Shown here one piece after another: positions 22,646 to 35,139 of a DNA stretch of 64,000 nt (the first letter of the stretch is position 1; the number at the start of each line of letters is the position of its first letter). Source of the stretch: Lolium rigidum. Taxonomy: Eukaryota; Streptophyta; Magnoliopsida; Poales; Poaceae. The position numbers were made by a program, and so were the translations under genes. Below the pieces are notes generated by a model. That model was not told the origin of the DNA. It did not search any database and worked only from the letters and a program-made list of their open reading frames with translations. The stretch is from assembly GCF_022539505.1 (NCBI RefSeq), contig NC_061513.1, positions 180,326,017 to 180,390,016 of the forward strand. The letters run 5' to 3'.

Positions 22646-23048
22646 TGATGTCTACAGGAGCTTCTATTCTTGTAGACAGTGTTGGGCCTCCAAGAGCAGA
22701 GGTTTGCAGAACAGCAGCAAGTTTCCCTTAAGTGGATCACCCAAGGTTTATCGAACTCAGGGAGGAAGAGGTCAAAGATATCCCTCTCGAGCAACCCTGC
22801 GATCACAATGCAAGAAGTCTCTTGTGTCCCCAACACACCTAATAGGTGCACTAGTTCGGCGAAAAGATAGTGAGATGCAAGTAATATGGATGAGTATGAG
22901 TGGTAGTAGCAATCTGAATAAAATATTGCAGCGAGTAAACATGCAACAAAACAGTAAACAAACGGAGATTCGATGCTTGGAAGCAAGGCCTAGGGATCCC
23001 GCTTTCACTAGTGGACACTCTCAACAATGATCACATAATAGGACTACT
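22646..23048 (-). repeat. 3' LTR of element C, terminal part
   Basis: It matches 41614-42016 and starts TGATGTCTACAGGAGC on the plus strand. CTACT at 23044-23048 is the left TSD of element D. Confidence 0.9.
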
Positions 23049-24368
23049 TGAAAGTATAGAGATGGTAAACCTAGAGGGGGGGGGTGAATAGGTTTCTACA
23101 AATTTTAATTCTTTCTTTGCAATATTAGTCTTTGCGGAATATAAAGATGAGCCTAATGCAAACTATGTGAAGCAACCTATATGAGGATACAACTAACTCA
23201 AGCACGAAGGCTCTCACAGCAGCTTAAATCACAAGTAAGGAGTTCGGTTAGAGATAACCGATAGCACGCGGAGACGAGGATGTATTCCCGTGTTCCCTTG
23301 CTTTGCAACAAGGTACGTCACGTTTGGAGGAGTGGAGGTCCCACGAAGGATTCCCCGCGCCACGAAGGCTCACCCTATTCTCCGGAGCCTATCCCACGAA
23401 GGAATAGCTCACTCACTTGTGGTAGACTTTGAGGTAGCCTCCAAACCTTCACAATCTTGCCCGGAGCAAATCCACAGCCCGGATGCTTCCGGACTCCTTC
23501 TTGCCCACCTAGGGTTTCCAAGGAACCCTAGGAAGCAAGCTTCTCAATGAATACAAGGGGGAATGAGATTTGGCTTGGTAGAACGGTAGATCGGGTCCTC
23601 CTCTAGTGATTCCCCGGAGGGATTTGAGTTTGGGTGGAGGAGGAGGGAGATCTGAGGCTTTTGGTGTTTCTAGCAATGGAGTAGGAGAGAGAGAGCTCAA
23701 GAACAGTTTATAGTATGTTGCCTAACCCTTCCAAGGTAGAAGAAGGGGTATTTATAGTGTTCTTCAAAAACCGGCCGTTGGTCACTTGCCACATCGCAGA
23801 TTCGTCGAGAAACCCGGTCGACCGGATTTGGCGCCGGACAGGCCGGTCCACAGCCCGGTCGGACCGGGCCATAGACCGGGCCGGCCGGTTTCCAACCGGA
23901 GCCGGGACCGGGTCTTGACCGGGCAGGCTTCGAGCTTATCGGATGGCGCCCGGATGTCACGAGCGCAAAGTCCGGTGGCTGACCGGGCCGCCGGTCCGGT
24001 GCCCGGTCGGACCGGGCCATGGACCGGAGCAGCCGGTCCGAAACCGGGCTGGTGACCGGACGCAGACCGGAGGGCTCGCCTTCTTTATCGGAACTTGCCC
24101 GGATGGCACCGGTTGAGGATCCGGTCGGCGACCGGGCTGTCCGGTGCCGGGGCCGGTCCGACCGGATCCGGGACCGGCCGTGCTCTGAAACTCTTGCTGA
24201 TTTTTCGTCGAATTGGGGGGTCTCCCGTTGCCTTTTTGTTCCATTGCTACACCATCATACCTCTTTGGCTAATACCTGAAAGTCATCTTGTAGACATGTA
24301 TTAGTCCAAATACTCTAGCACGGTGTCATAGATACCAAAATAATGGATAAGGGTAAAATACCCTTACA
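23049..24368 (-). repeat. 3' LTR of element D
   Basis: It aligns along its length with 33821-35139, with a few dozen scattered substitutions and small indels by eye. It contains the CCGG palindrome cluster (about 23770-24180) and a TATA box (minus TATAAATA, 23749-23756). Confidence 0.92.
23770..24180. repeat. CCGG-rich palindromic repeat cluster in the D LTR
   Basis: Dozens of CCGGTC, GACCGG and CCGGCC words, many arranged as inverted pairs (for example ACCGGGCCGGCCGGTT). The same cluster is in the other LTR (34560-34955), and smaller clusters lie inside the element at 26525-26665 and 27180-27270. Sireviruses are known for such CG-rich palindromes; each CpG/CpNpG is a potential methylation site. 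Confidence 0.8.
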
Positions 24369-24381
24369 ATCTCCCCCTTTT
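24369..24381 (-). other. Polypurine tract of element D
   Basis: The minus strand reads AAAGGGGGAGAT directly before the LTR start TGTAAGGGTATT. It fixes the minus orientation together with the primer site at the other LTR. Confidence 0.85.
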
Positions 24382-24875
24382 TGGTATACGATGACAAACC
24401 GAGCTAGAGTAACATATAGATAATGTGATAAGCTCTAAACCTTGATTCCATATAAGATATTACGACAGCTCCCCCATAATATGTGCACTTGGAGAATTTG
24501 CGTTTGAATGCAAAGTACACCATTTGTGGAATATGAGAAGCTCCCCCAATATCTTTAGGAGACAAGCATGGTATGGACAAGTATATCAAGATATATAAGC
24601 ATAAATCATGATCATCCATAAAGCATGATTATCCTAACATAGAGTAGCACACATAATAGTCGTCCATACATATCCATACATGAATTATTCAAAGTAGCAA
24701 ATGGTTCTTGAGAAATCAAAGCAAATACGCACAAGCCATATAAAATCCAAATAAAGCAACTCCCATGGCTTGTGACAATCAAGGAACCCCGTAATTCTAG
24801 ACTCTACTCACTTCTCCCCTTTGGCATCGGAACACCAAAAAGGCGAAGAAAAAGAGAAGAGATGCTAGCGTCCCA

Positions 24876-26440
24876 TCAATAGAACTCGTGCCCCGCGGAT
24901 GGAGAGCTGCCATCACCATCCTCATCATCATCCTCTTCTTCCTCATCCTCGCCATTGTCATCCTCATCACCTTCATCCTCTTCATCTTCAGTATCAGCAT
25001 GAGATGCACGAGCAGGTCTAGGAGGAGGAGCGCCAAAGTACAAGGAAGGATCAAAGTTCTGGAACATCTCATCAGAAAGGAGAGGCATCTCCCAGTTTGG
25101 TGCATGGACAGGCTCCAACTCAGGGCCAGGAGGAGGGACAGGCACATTCCTAGTAGCCATGAACTCATTTTGGCGCCTCCTGGTCTCTTGGTTCAAAGAA
25201 AGACTTTGATGTGCAACATCATTGGTATTTTTGCACATCTGCCATAAGCTAGAAAAGAACCGAGAGACACCACGCTGTGGGCGCCTAGAGGAGCTGGAGC
25301 TAGCATGGTCATGGCTTGCCTTGGACCGGCGCTCAGAAGGCATCATCTCAGGAACATCTTGTCTATCACCTTGGGCAGGTACCTTGAAAGCATCCATCCT
25401 GACCCGCTCACCATGAGTATTGAGAGGTGCGGGCACAACATGGTTGATGAGCAGCTGAACGTACTGGGAAAGATTAGGAGTCAACCGCTCGCGAACACAG
25501 CGCCGTAGCTCACAGTAGATGAGATCACAGCCATCAATAAGTTTCCGGTGCTCAGGGTGACAGTAGTACATCAAGTTCAGATGATAAGCCCGGCATTCAC
25601 TTGTATCGCCGGACTTGCTGATGAGGGTCTCACGGAATAGCTTGGCAAGTATAAGGTAGGAGTAGTACATGCCAGATATGGAGGGAGGTCCAGGTGTGGG
25701 TTCCGGAGGATAGCAAAAGGCAATGTCCCCTCTGGTGAACTTCGCCGAGAGTATATCTTGAAACCGAAGCACTCCCTCCACCAAACCCCAAGGCTTCACG
25801 TAAATCAAGATAGGTGCAAGTGAATTTCTGTTTGCCCGTCATCCAAGTCATAGTCCGGGCTGCATCATCATGGAAGAAGATCGTGCAGTGGAAACTGTCT
25901 CACCAAGGATGGACAATAGCACCCATCGCAGGTGTCGGCACATAAGATCATACAACCCCATCCTCCTCAAGGTCGCAACCACAAAGCGAAACTTGGTGGC
26001 TGCATACATTTCAATGACATCTTTGATGGCCTTGGGCATAACAATGGTGCCTTTCTTCATGTGCTCGTGGGAGTCATAGTATTCATCCCACATGACTTTC
26101 TGTGTCTGGGTCCGTAAAAGCTGATCCCCCCTGTGTAAGTGGGTTCCTCAAAGCGATAGGGGTTGGACTCCCTGAGTCTTCTCCATGCACCAATATGTAC
26201 ATCACCAACATGGAACTCTGGCAATACCTCATCACCATCTTGTGCTGCATGTTTGTCTTTCCTCTTATTGGCAGTTGTCTTGGTGCGGCCCCTAGCTGAG
26301 CTGCCACCAGTGAGCTGAGAGGCACGACCACTAGTACGGCGTGGTGGGTGTCCGGCATGCCTCCCTCTCTTGGCAGTGGTGTCACGGTCCTCACCGCTCC
26401 AATCTCCTGTGAATAAGCAATATAGGGCGAGGAGAGCAAT
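24876..26440 (-). pseudogene. Possible env-like region of Sirevirus D, 3' of pol
   Basis: Coding-like sequence runs leftward from about 26440 to a stop at 24876 and lies between pol and the 3' LTR, the slot of the env-like gene in Sireviruses. The first part is basic (HPPRRTSGRASQLTGGSS, then NKRKDKHAAQDGDE), the middle has IVMPKAIKDVIEMYAATKFR and RRMGLYDLMCRHLRWVL, and the last 310 codons end in a long Asp/Glu run. The frame changes at least three times (near 26090, 25850 and 25810), so it is broken. I see no signal peptide or clear membrane segment, so an envelope role is only positional inference. It might instead be a family-specific accessory protein. Confidence 0.5.
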
Positions 26441-26524
26441 GAGGTAAGTGTACATGTCATCAGCATATATGAAGGAGCCAAGAGCATAGCCTATATTCAA
26501 GTGTTTCGACGAGATCATGCGAAA

Positions 26525-27270
26525 AAGCTGGGCGAGCCGGCGCAGGGGCCGGTCAGACCGGACGACAGACCGGACGAGCCGGTTGTCCGCCCGGTTGACC
26601 GGACGGTGCGCCGGACCAGCCGGTTGATAGGCCGGTCGACCGGGCTGTTGACCGGGTCATGCTGAGTTGTGATGTTTGCCCAGAAATTCGACATAAAACC
26701 ATGCAAAAACTCACTAACTTGAACATAGATTACACCAGGAGAGTGAACAATGTGCATAGGAGGGGTGTGACACTCTAGGTGGCATGAGGACTTACTAACC
26801 CTAACCCTAACCCTAACTTTTCTCAACTTTCCTCAAAAATGAGCAATGGGAGAGGGAAAGCAAGAGGGAGAGGGATAGGGAGAAAGAGTTACCCGAAGAC
26901 ATCGTCCTTTTTGCTCAAGTAAGCAAGAAGAACTCGTGAAGAAGCCTTGAGGACCAAATCCCCAAGATCTCCCAAAATAGCTTGAGAGGGACCAAATCCT
27001 TGGGTGAAGATGCTTGAGAGGTCCCGATCTATGTTTGTGTGAAGTTTGGGGAGAAGCTAGTGGTGGGAAGTGCCTAGGACGTGGTGGAGATGGTGGAGGC
27101 GGCGGCCATGGAGGTTTCGGTAGGTGGGGATAATGAGGAAGAAGATCCCCAAGGGGTATCCTCTCCAAAACATAACAGCCCGCACGGCCGGTCGAGCGCC
27201 CGGCCGACCGGGCCGTGCGCCGGACGACCCGACGCAGAGGCCGGTCCGACCGGGCCGTTGACCGGCCGTA
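26525..27270. repeat. Internal CCGG palindrome clusters of D
   Basis: Two clusters at 26525-26665 and 27180-27270 repeat the CCGGTC/GACCGG words of the LTRs. They lie in the non-coding interval between pol and the env-like region. Between them are three CCCTAA units (about 26800-26817) and a purine-rich stretch (26835-26890). No ORF is supported here. Confidence 0.7.
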
Positions 27271-27793
27271 GTCAATTTGCCCAAAATGTGTCATTTTGCC
27301 TCGTTTTGCCCCTATTCTTTGTATAAATGTGTGTGAGTGCTCGGATGATGACATGTACATATAGATAGATAGATGATGATGAGATGAGCATAGACATGGG
27401 GTTGGAAACACAAAGTTCTCTAGGCATACCCATTGGAGAGAAAATCCAAACAAGATGTGAATAGCAACAATGGGCATGATTCGAAGTGTATATCAAGAAT
27501 CATAAGTCATTTTGGAATGATTTTTGCAATAAGATCATTTGGCCTTATATAGTCAAATCAATTTGTAATGAAGGCTCAATGAGGGGCGGGGGATTACTCC
27601 CCCTATGTGAAAGCGCAAATGTCATGTGACCGCGAAGAGACATGCTTGGGTCCATATAATGACATTGGGTCTATTTATGTTGCACGCATAGGTATGCATC
27701 ATACCAAGACATGGTAAGATGACTATCCCCATATGTGCTATGCCTCTAAGCTAGATAGCAAGATAAATGCAAGAATATAGTGCAAGAAGTTAA

Positions 27794-30700
27794 TCAATCC
27801 AAGTTTTTAGGATCAAGAATACCAAGTTCTCCTCTCAAGTTAACAAAGCGGGCTTCATCCAAAGGCTTAGTGAAAATATCCGCCAATTGGTAGGTTGTTC
27901 CCACATGAGTGAGATCAATATCCTTATTGGCAACATGATCACGTAGGAAGTGATGGCGAATGTCAATATGTTTGGTGCGACAATGTTGAACCGGGTTGTT
28001 GGCGATCTTTATTGCACTTTCATTGTCACAAAGAAGAGGCACCGTACCAAGAGACACACCATAGTCTTTCAAGGTTTGCTTCATCCATAACAATTGAGTG
28101 CAACAAGATGCCGCGGATATGTATTCGGCTTCGGCGGTGGATAGGGCGGTGGAGTTTTGTTTCTTGGATGACCAACTCACCAATGACCGGCCAATAAATT
28201 GGCAAGCCCCGGAGGTAGACTTCCGATCAACCTTATCACCGGCCCAATCGGAATCCGAATAGCCAATGAGTTCAAAGGTTGACCCCTTTGGATACCATAG
28301 CCCGAGAGTAGGAGTGAGAACAAGGTATCTTAGTATCCGTTTGACCGCCACTAAATGGCTCTCCTTGGGAGCGGATTGAAAACGAGCACACATCCCTACA
28401 CTTAGCATGATATCCGGCCTAGAGGCACAAAGGTAGAGCAAGGATCCTATCATGGAGCGGTATACCTTTATGTCCACATCCTTCTCACCGTCACATGAAC
28501 CAAGTTGCCCCTTTACGGCATGGGTGTCTTCATTGGACTCGCATTGGTCATGTTGAATTTCTTGAGCATGTCCTTCACATATTTTTCTTGAGAGATGAAG
28601 GTGCCTTTTGCAAGTTGCCTCACTTGGAAGCCTAGAAAGAACTTCAACTCTCCCATCATGGACATCTCAAATTTCCTAGTCATCAATAGCTCAAAAGCTT
28701 TGTTATGATTGGGGTTAGTTCCACCAAAGATAATATCATCAACATATATTTGACATATAAAGAGGCCACCCCCTTTAACCCGCTTGGTGAAAAGGGTGGA
28801 ATCGACCGTACCCATGCAAAACCCATCATGTAGTAAGAAATCCCTAAGGAACTCATACCAAGCACGTGGAGCTTGCTTGAGACCGTAGAGTGCCTTATGG
28901 AGTAAATACACGTGGTTGGGTCGGCATGGGTCTTCGAAACCCGGGGTTGTGCCACATATGCGGTTTCTTTTAGGGGACCATTCAAAAATGCACTTTTCAC
29001 ATCCATTTGATATAATTTGAAATTGTGGAAAGATGCAAATGCAAGCAAAAGACGAATAGCTTCAAGACGGGCTACCGGCGCAAAGGTATCCTCAAAATCC
29101 ATACCTTCTATTTGGGCAAACCCTTGCGCCACTAACCTTGCTTTGTTTCGTATAACAATGCCATTCTCATCTTGCTTGTTCTTGAATACCCATTTGGTCC
29201 CAATGACATTGATGCGATGATCCTTGGGTCTCTCAACTAGAGACCATACTTCATTGCGAGTGAAACACTCCAATTCTTCTTGCATGGCAATTACCCAATC
29301 CGGATCGACCAAGGCTTCATGTACCTTGAGTGGTTCAAAACTAGACACAAAAGCATGATGTTGACAATAAGTGATAAGTAATGCATGGTGTCTACGAGTT
29401 ACCACTCCTCTTGAGATGCTACCAAGGACTTGATCCACTTTCATGTCGCTTGCCCTTGTAGCGGCCTTGATCTTCCGAACGGTTCCTTCATGATCAATGA
29501 ATTCATCTCTTGCTAGTACTTGATCATGAGGGACCATTTGAGCTTGATCATGAGTTGAGGATGTTTCTTGATCGTCATCATGATCTTGCTCCATGGAATG
29601 AGGATCTTCTTCTTGTTCTTCTGATTGTGACTCATCTTGAGTAGAGGATGGTTCTTGAGTTGCACATGATGGTTCGGCTTGAGTTGAGCTAGGCTCCACT
29701 TGTGGCGTGCTTGAAACATCTACTCCATCATCTTGATCATCATTATGAACCTCCATGGGCCGGATGTGTCCAATGCCCATATGCTTGATGGCACTAGATG
29801 GATCATCATCATTACCCGCAACACATGGAACAACTTGCTCCACTTGGGAGCCATTATCCTCCAAGAACACCACATCACAAGATACTTCAATGGTCCCGGA
29901 GGATCGGTTGTAGTATCTATAGGCGTGAGAGTTCTCCGCATATCCAACAAATATACCCTCTATGGTTCTAGTTTCAAATTTACCGAGCTTTCCTTTGTTG
30001 TTCTTAACAAGGCATTTGCATCCAAAGACACGAATATATGTGACATTAGGCTTGTTACCGGTAAGGAGCTCGTATGGGGTTTTGTTGTGGAGGGGACGGA
30101 GGAAGAGCCGGTTGGAGTAGTGGACGGCCGTAGAGATGGCTTCTCCCCAAAAGTTGTGGGGTGAGTTGAATTCACTCAACATGGTTCTTGCCATCTCAAT
30201 GATAGTCCGGTTCTTCCTTTCAACAACACCGTTTTGTTGAGGGGTGTATGGCGCCGAAAACTCATGCTTGATGCCCTCATCATCAACAAACTCTTGCATA
30301 GTGTAGTTCTTGAACTCGGTGCCATTGTCGGTCCTAATTGCCTTGATCTCGGATTCATACATACGTTGAGCTTTCTTGGCGAAGGTGATGAACTCTCTAT
30401 GGGTCTCGTCCTTAGTCTTGAGGAGAAAGACCCAAGAGTATCTTGAGTAGTCATCAACAATGACAAGTCCATACTTGCTCCCACCAAGAGTATCATAATG
30501 TGATGGCCCAAAGAGATCCAAATGAAGGAGCTCCAAAGGCCTAGATGTGGAAACAATACTCTTGATGGGATGCTTCTTCTTGAGTTGCTTTCCGGCTACA
30601 CATGCACTACAAACACGATCTTTCTCAAAAGAAACGCCGGTTAGTCCCACAATATGCTCACCCTTTAGGAGTTGTTTAAGATTCCTCATGTTAACATGAC

Positions 30701-31151
30701 CAAGGCGGCGATGCCACAACCAACCTTCGTCATGCTTGGCCGCCATTAGACATGTGGAGAAGGAGGGGCTCTCTTTCGAGAGGTCAACCACGTAAAGGTT
30801 GTTCTCCACATATCCAACAAGGACCAATTTGAGATTATCACTCCTAAAGACTTGCACATAATATTTAGTGAAATATGAATTGTAACCGGCATCGGCAAGA
30901 TGATATATAGAAAGTAAATTATAGCCAAGGTGTTCAACAAGCATAACCGTCTCAAGGCACAAGTCCTTAGAGATTGCTACCTTGCCATACCCAAGTACCT
31001 TTCCCTTTGAGTTGTCACCAAAGGTAATGCTTGACTTCTTGTTGATATCTTCAATGAATTGATCAAGCACACCTTTTCCTCCGGTCATATGATTGGTGCA
31101 TCCACTATCAAACACCCATTTTGGACCACCTGGAGGAATACCCCTACAAAA
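27794..31151 (-). pseudogene. pol: Sirevirus D pol: protease, integrase, reverse transcriptase, RNase H
   Basis: Copia domain order is visible on the minus strand. Numbered from 31115, the protease has DSG at residues 3-5, the pre-integrase region WHRRLGH is at 134-140, and the integrase triad is D200, D263 and E299 with DD35E spacing. RT begins with [11 protein letters not shown] and passes through the ARLVAQGF region. The frame shifts near 28925, then continues with the [13 protein letters not shown] motif and catalytic YVDD (28513-28911). It shifts again near 28512 into RNase H (27794-28477: SDSDWAGD, then TAEAEY and ADIFTKPL). It is otherwise nearly complete, so it is a fairly young but defective copy. 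The frame is shared with gag across one TGA. Confidence 0.9.
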
Positions 31152-33530
31152 TCAAGTAGAGGATTTAGGAACCCATCGATTAATGGGTTCCTTTGCAATG
31201 GCAACAATATCTTTTGGTACCCAAATTGAGTACCCTCTATAAGCATAGCCATTAGGAGGGCCAACATAGTTAGCATAAACATCACCATAATAATCAACAA
31301 ATAATGCATAGTGATCGTTTGGCCCCGTGCGGTCACCACTAGTGGCTTTGCCCCTTGAGGCTTTGCCATTATTAGTGACCTTCTTGTTCTTATCTTGAGC
31401 GGGTTTCTCCTTCTTGTAGTTGTTCTTCTTGTGAGACTTGGGAACATATCCAAGTCCATACTTTTGATTGTTTGACCTTTGCTTACTCAAGAGGTCATCC
31501 AATCCCATCTTGTTCTTGGCGGTGGTGAACTTAGCAAGTTCCTTTGTTAACCTAACATTTTCCTCAAGAATAGATGCATGCTCACAAGAGGATTCATTAG
31601 GATGATAGTCAAGACCATATTTAGTCACCAAGGATTCAAGATATGCATTGGTCTCAATATGCAAAGAGAGTTCCTCTTGTAAACGAACATGTTCCTCAAC
31701 AAGCTTAGCATGCTCACTAGTAAAAGATGTAGGGGAACTAGCATGCTTTTCAACAACAATGGGATCCTTCATTGATTCAAGTGCTTTCATGTAGGTTTCT
31801 TGAAGTAGGTCATGGTTCTCTCCAAGTTTCTTGAGCTCATCCTTTACAAGCTTGTTAGCTCTTTCAAGGTGGTCAAGATCCCTAGTGAGAGAAGCATGAG
31901 CAACTTCAAGTTCCTCCTTTGAGGTATGGAGCACTTGAGTCAAAGATTGAGCCCTATCAATAGTTTCTAGGTCCTTAACTTTATCAAGTTCATAGGTTTC
32001 AATTTGTTGCTTAAGGCCTTGAGATATGCACCTTTCGGTTTTTAGCTCTTGTCTTAGGAGATTGAATCTCCGTTCCTTTTCATCCAATTGATATTCTAAT
32101 TCCTCAATGGACTCATCCTTTTCTTTGAGAGAGTCCATCAAGAAATCAAACTTGACAAGAGCTTTACCACGAAGGGTGCATCTAACATTGTAAAGTTCCT
32201 TAAGCACATTTAGTTCATCTTGATTTTCATTTTCATCATCAAGAACACTAGATAGGGAAGGTGGAGGTTCCATTACCTTGGTTTCCCTTGCCATAAGACA
32301 AGAGCCAACGATTGTAGAGGAGGAAGAATCATCTGAGTCATCCTCTTGAGTGATTCTTGCCATGAAGGAGGAACCAACATCATTCTCCGTGGAGTAGTCC
32401 TTGGAGTAGTCATATGTGAAGAGTGACCCGGGCTTGGAGTAAGCCAAACCGGCCACCCCGGCCTCCTTCTCCTCATCTTCTTCCTCATCATCGGACAAGT
32501 ACTCGGCTCCAACAAAAGCTCTTCCCTTGTTCTTCTTGAATCGATCGTTGATTGGGTTTGGCTTCAATCTTGGCTTGACCCCTTTGATGAATCTTGGCTT
32601 GTCTACCCTTTTCTCATAAGGGCACTCATTTGCAAAGTGGCTATCTTCATCGCAATTGTAGCAAGTTCTCTTCTTCTTCTTGTCATTGAGAAGCATAGGC
32701 AACTTTCCCTTGTACTTCTTGGCAAAGAAGGCAAAGTCGGTGACGATGTCACTAGTTGAAGTCATCTCCTCATCTTCTTCAATTTCATATTCTTCTTCTC
32801 CTCCATGGTCAGCTCTAGCCTTGAGGGCAAGGTTGTGTGACGCTTCATGATTGTGTGAGGCTTCATCAACACGGTTCATTGCCTTGAGCCTCTTTCCGGC
32901 TTTGGCCATGTTTTCATTGGCGGCCACATAGGAGACTAGATCATCGGAGTTGAGATCGGCACTCTTGGTCATGATTTGCAAGTTGAGTCCAAGGTTGGTG
33001 TCTTCTTGTTTGACGGCAATCATAGCAATGACCTTGGATTTTATGAAGGCTTCGTTCATCTCGAATCCGTCATTGTACTTCTCAAGCACCAAGACCCTTG
33101 ATCCTTACTTTCGAGCACCAAGCCTAGCATAGGCATCGAATACGGATTATCCATCTCGAATCATGAACTGGTAGGCCTCTTGCTTTGCAGTCTCATAGAG
33201 AGATGATTGGATCAAATCGGTTCCCTCTTGGAGTACTACGATCCGATCCCACAACTATTTAGCGGAGACAATGTCATCAACTTGATCTAGAAGCTTGCGG
33301 TTGATGCCACTTCTAATCTTGTCACGTGCGGATGCATTGAGTTGACGGTTGTAGAACTCGGTGGAGGTCAACCGAGTAGGATCTTGTGGCTCCCGATGTC
33401 CATGAACAATGAGCTCCCATAGCTCCACACTCGCAACTGCGAATATGAGATTCCATAGCAGATTTCCAATGAGGAAAGTGAGTTCCATCGTAATGGGGAA
33501 CGGTCCCACTATGGTTTATATGAGGCATGG
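31152..33530 (-). pseudogene. gag: Sirevirus D gag with zinc knuckle and coiled coil
   Basis: The N-terminal part (33530-33093) has YDGTHFPHWKSAMESHI and LTSTEFYNRQLNASARDKI, with a frame change and in-frame stops near 33255 and 33105. The open part, 33092-31155, carries a CX2CX4HX4C knuckle (C144, C147, H152, C157), an acidic stretch, then a long heptad-rich region (residues about 280-520) predicted to be coiled coil. Such long coiled-coil Gags are typical of Sireviruses. A TGA at 31152-31154 ends it. The next codons continue in the same frame into pol. Confidence 0.88.
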
Positions 33531-33798
33531 GTGAAGTGTTTCGGGATAGTTATGGTCAACCTCATGGTAGGATTCTTTAGAAGCCGAAGCCCCACTAAGA
33601 GTTCCACCCGCAGCTAGGTTCTTAAGCATGGCAGCTCATTTCGTCATTTGGTTTTGTAGCTCATCCTCCTTTTTCTTCTTCTCGGCATCATATGCCAAGA
33701 ATCTAGATTTCATCTCTTTAACCGAAAGGTTAGAGTCGTCATCTAGACCCTCGAAGAGTTTATCCATCTCACTCTTAAGGCGGTGAAGCCCTTAATAA

Positions 33799-33820
33799 GA
33801 GTCCAAGCTCTGATACCAAT
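33799..33820 (-). other. Primer-binding site of element D
   Basis: The minus strand reads TTGGTATCAGAGC immediately after the 5' LTR, complementary to initiator tRNA-Met as in most plant Copia elements. Confidence 0.88.
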
Positions 33821-35139
33821 TGAAAGTATAGAGATGGTAAACCTAGAGGGGGGGTGAATAGGTTTCTACAAATTTTAATTCTTTCTTTGCAATATTAGGC
33901 TTTGCGGAATATAAAGATGAGCCTAATGCAAACTAGGTGAAGCAACCTATATGAGGATACAACTAACTCAAGCACGAAGGCTCTCACAGGCAGTTAAATC
34001 ACAAGTAAGGAGTTCGATTAGAGATAACCGATAGCACGCGGAGACGAGGATGTATTCCCGTGTTCCCTTGCTTTGCAACAAGGTACGTCACGTTTGGAGG
34101 AGTGGAGGTCCCACGAAGGATTCCCCGCGCCACGAAGGCTCACCCTATTCTCCGGAGCCTATCCCACGAAGGAATAGCTCACTCACTTGTGGTAGACTTT
34201 GAGGTAGCCTCCAAACCTTCACAATCTTGCCCGGAGCAAATCCACGCACCGGATGCTTCCGGACTCCTTCTTGCCCACCTAGGGTTTCCAAGGAACCCTA
34301 GGAAGCAAGCTTCTCAATGAATACAAGGGGGAATGAGATTTGGCTTGGTAGAACGGTAGATCGGGTCCTCCTCTAGTGATTCCCGGAGGGATTTGAGTTT
34401 GGGTGGAGGAGGAGGGAGATCTCGAGGCTTTTGGTGTTTCTAGCAATGGAGTAGGAGAGAGAGAGCTCAAGAACAGTTTATAGTATGTTGCCTAACCCTT
34501 CCAAGGTAGAAGAAGGGGTATTTATAGTGTTCTTCAAAACTGGCCGTTGGTCACTTGCCACATCAGCAGATTCGTCGAGAAACCCGGTCGACCGGATTTG
34601 GCGCCGGACAGGCCGGTCCACAGCCCGGTCAGACCGGGCCACAGACCGGGCCGGCCGGTTTCCAACCGGAGCTGGGACCGGGTCTTGACCGGGCAGGCTT
34701 CTGAGCTTACTGGATGGCGCCCGGATGTCACAGGCGCAAAGTCCGGTGGCTGACCGGGCCGCCCGGTCTGGTGCCCGGTCAGACCGGGCCATGGACCGGA
34801 GCAGCCGGTCCGAAACCGGGCTGGTGACCGGACGCAGACCGGAGGGCTCGCCTTCTTTACTGGAACTTGCCCGGATGGCACCGGTTGAGGATCCGGTCGG
34901 CGACCGGGCTGTCCGGTGCCAGGGCCGGTCCGACCGGATCTGGGACCGGCCAGGCTCTGAAACTCTTGCTGATTTTTCGTCGAATTGGGGGGGTCTCCCG
35001 TTGCCTTTTTGTTCCATTGCTACACCATCATACCTCTTTGGCTAATACCTGAAAGTCATCTTAGACATGTATTAGTCCAAATACTCTAGCACGGTGTCAT
35101 AGATACCAAAATAATGGATAAGGGTAAAATACCCTTACA
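33821..35139 (-). repeat. 5' LTR of element D
   Basis: It reads from TGTAAGGGTA (minus, 35139) to ATACTTTCA (33821). A TATA box (minus TATAAATA, 34519-34526) precedes the leader, and the CCGG palindrome cluster (34560-34955) lies upstream of it, in U3. Confidence 0.92.

Larger units (their letters stand above)
23049..35139 (-). mobile_element. Sirevirus-type (Maximus/SIRE-like) Copia retrotransposon D
   Basis: Two LTRs of about 1320 bp (23049-24368 and 33821-35139) surround a 9.5-kb interior, with a perfect TSD CTACT (23044-23048 and 35140-35144). The primer site (minus TTGGTATCAGAGC) adjoins 33821, and the polypurine tract (minus AAAGGGGGAGAT) adjoins 24368. Sirevirus hallmarks are the CTAGAGGGGGGGTGAATAGG LTR motif, clustered CCGG-rich palindromes, a long Gag with coiled coil, and a coding region between pol and the 3' LTR where Sireviruses may carry an env-like ORF. 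Gag and pol have premature stops and frameshifts, so this copy is not autonomous. It is an old genomic copy of a plant retroelement. Confidence 0.92.

Noticed and set aside
22432..22986. A 184-codon minus-strand frame
   Set aside because: It spans the junction between the LTR of E and the LTR of C and uses the GC-rich LTR leader. It is a product of the nest, not a gene.
26797..26818. Three CCCTAA units resembling a telomere repeat
   Set aside because: Only three units, inside element D, and plant telomeres are usually CCCTAAA. It is a chance or minor internal motif.
23049..35139. Element D as an autonomous active element
   Set aside because: Stops in gag and two frameshifts in the reverse-transcriptase and RNase H region are visible, and the LTRs have accumulated differences.
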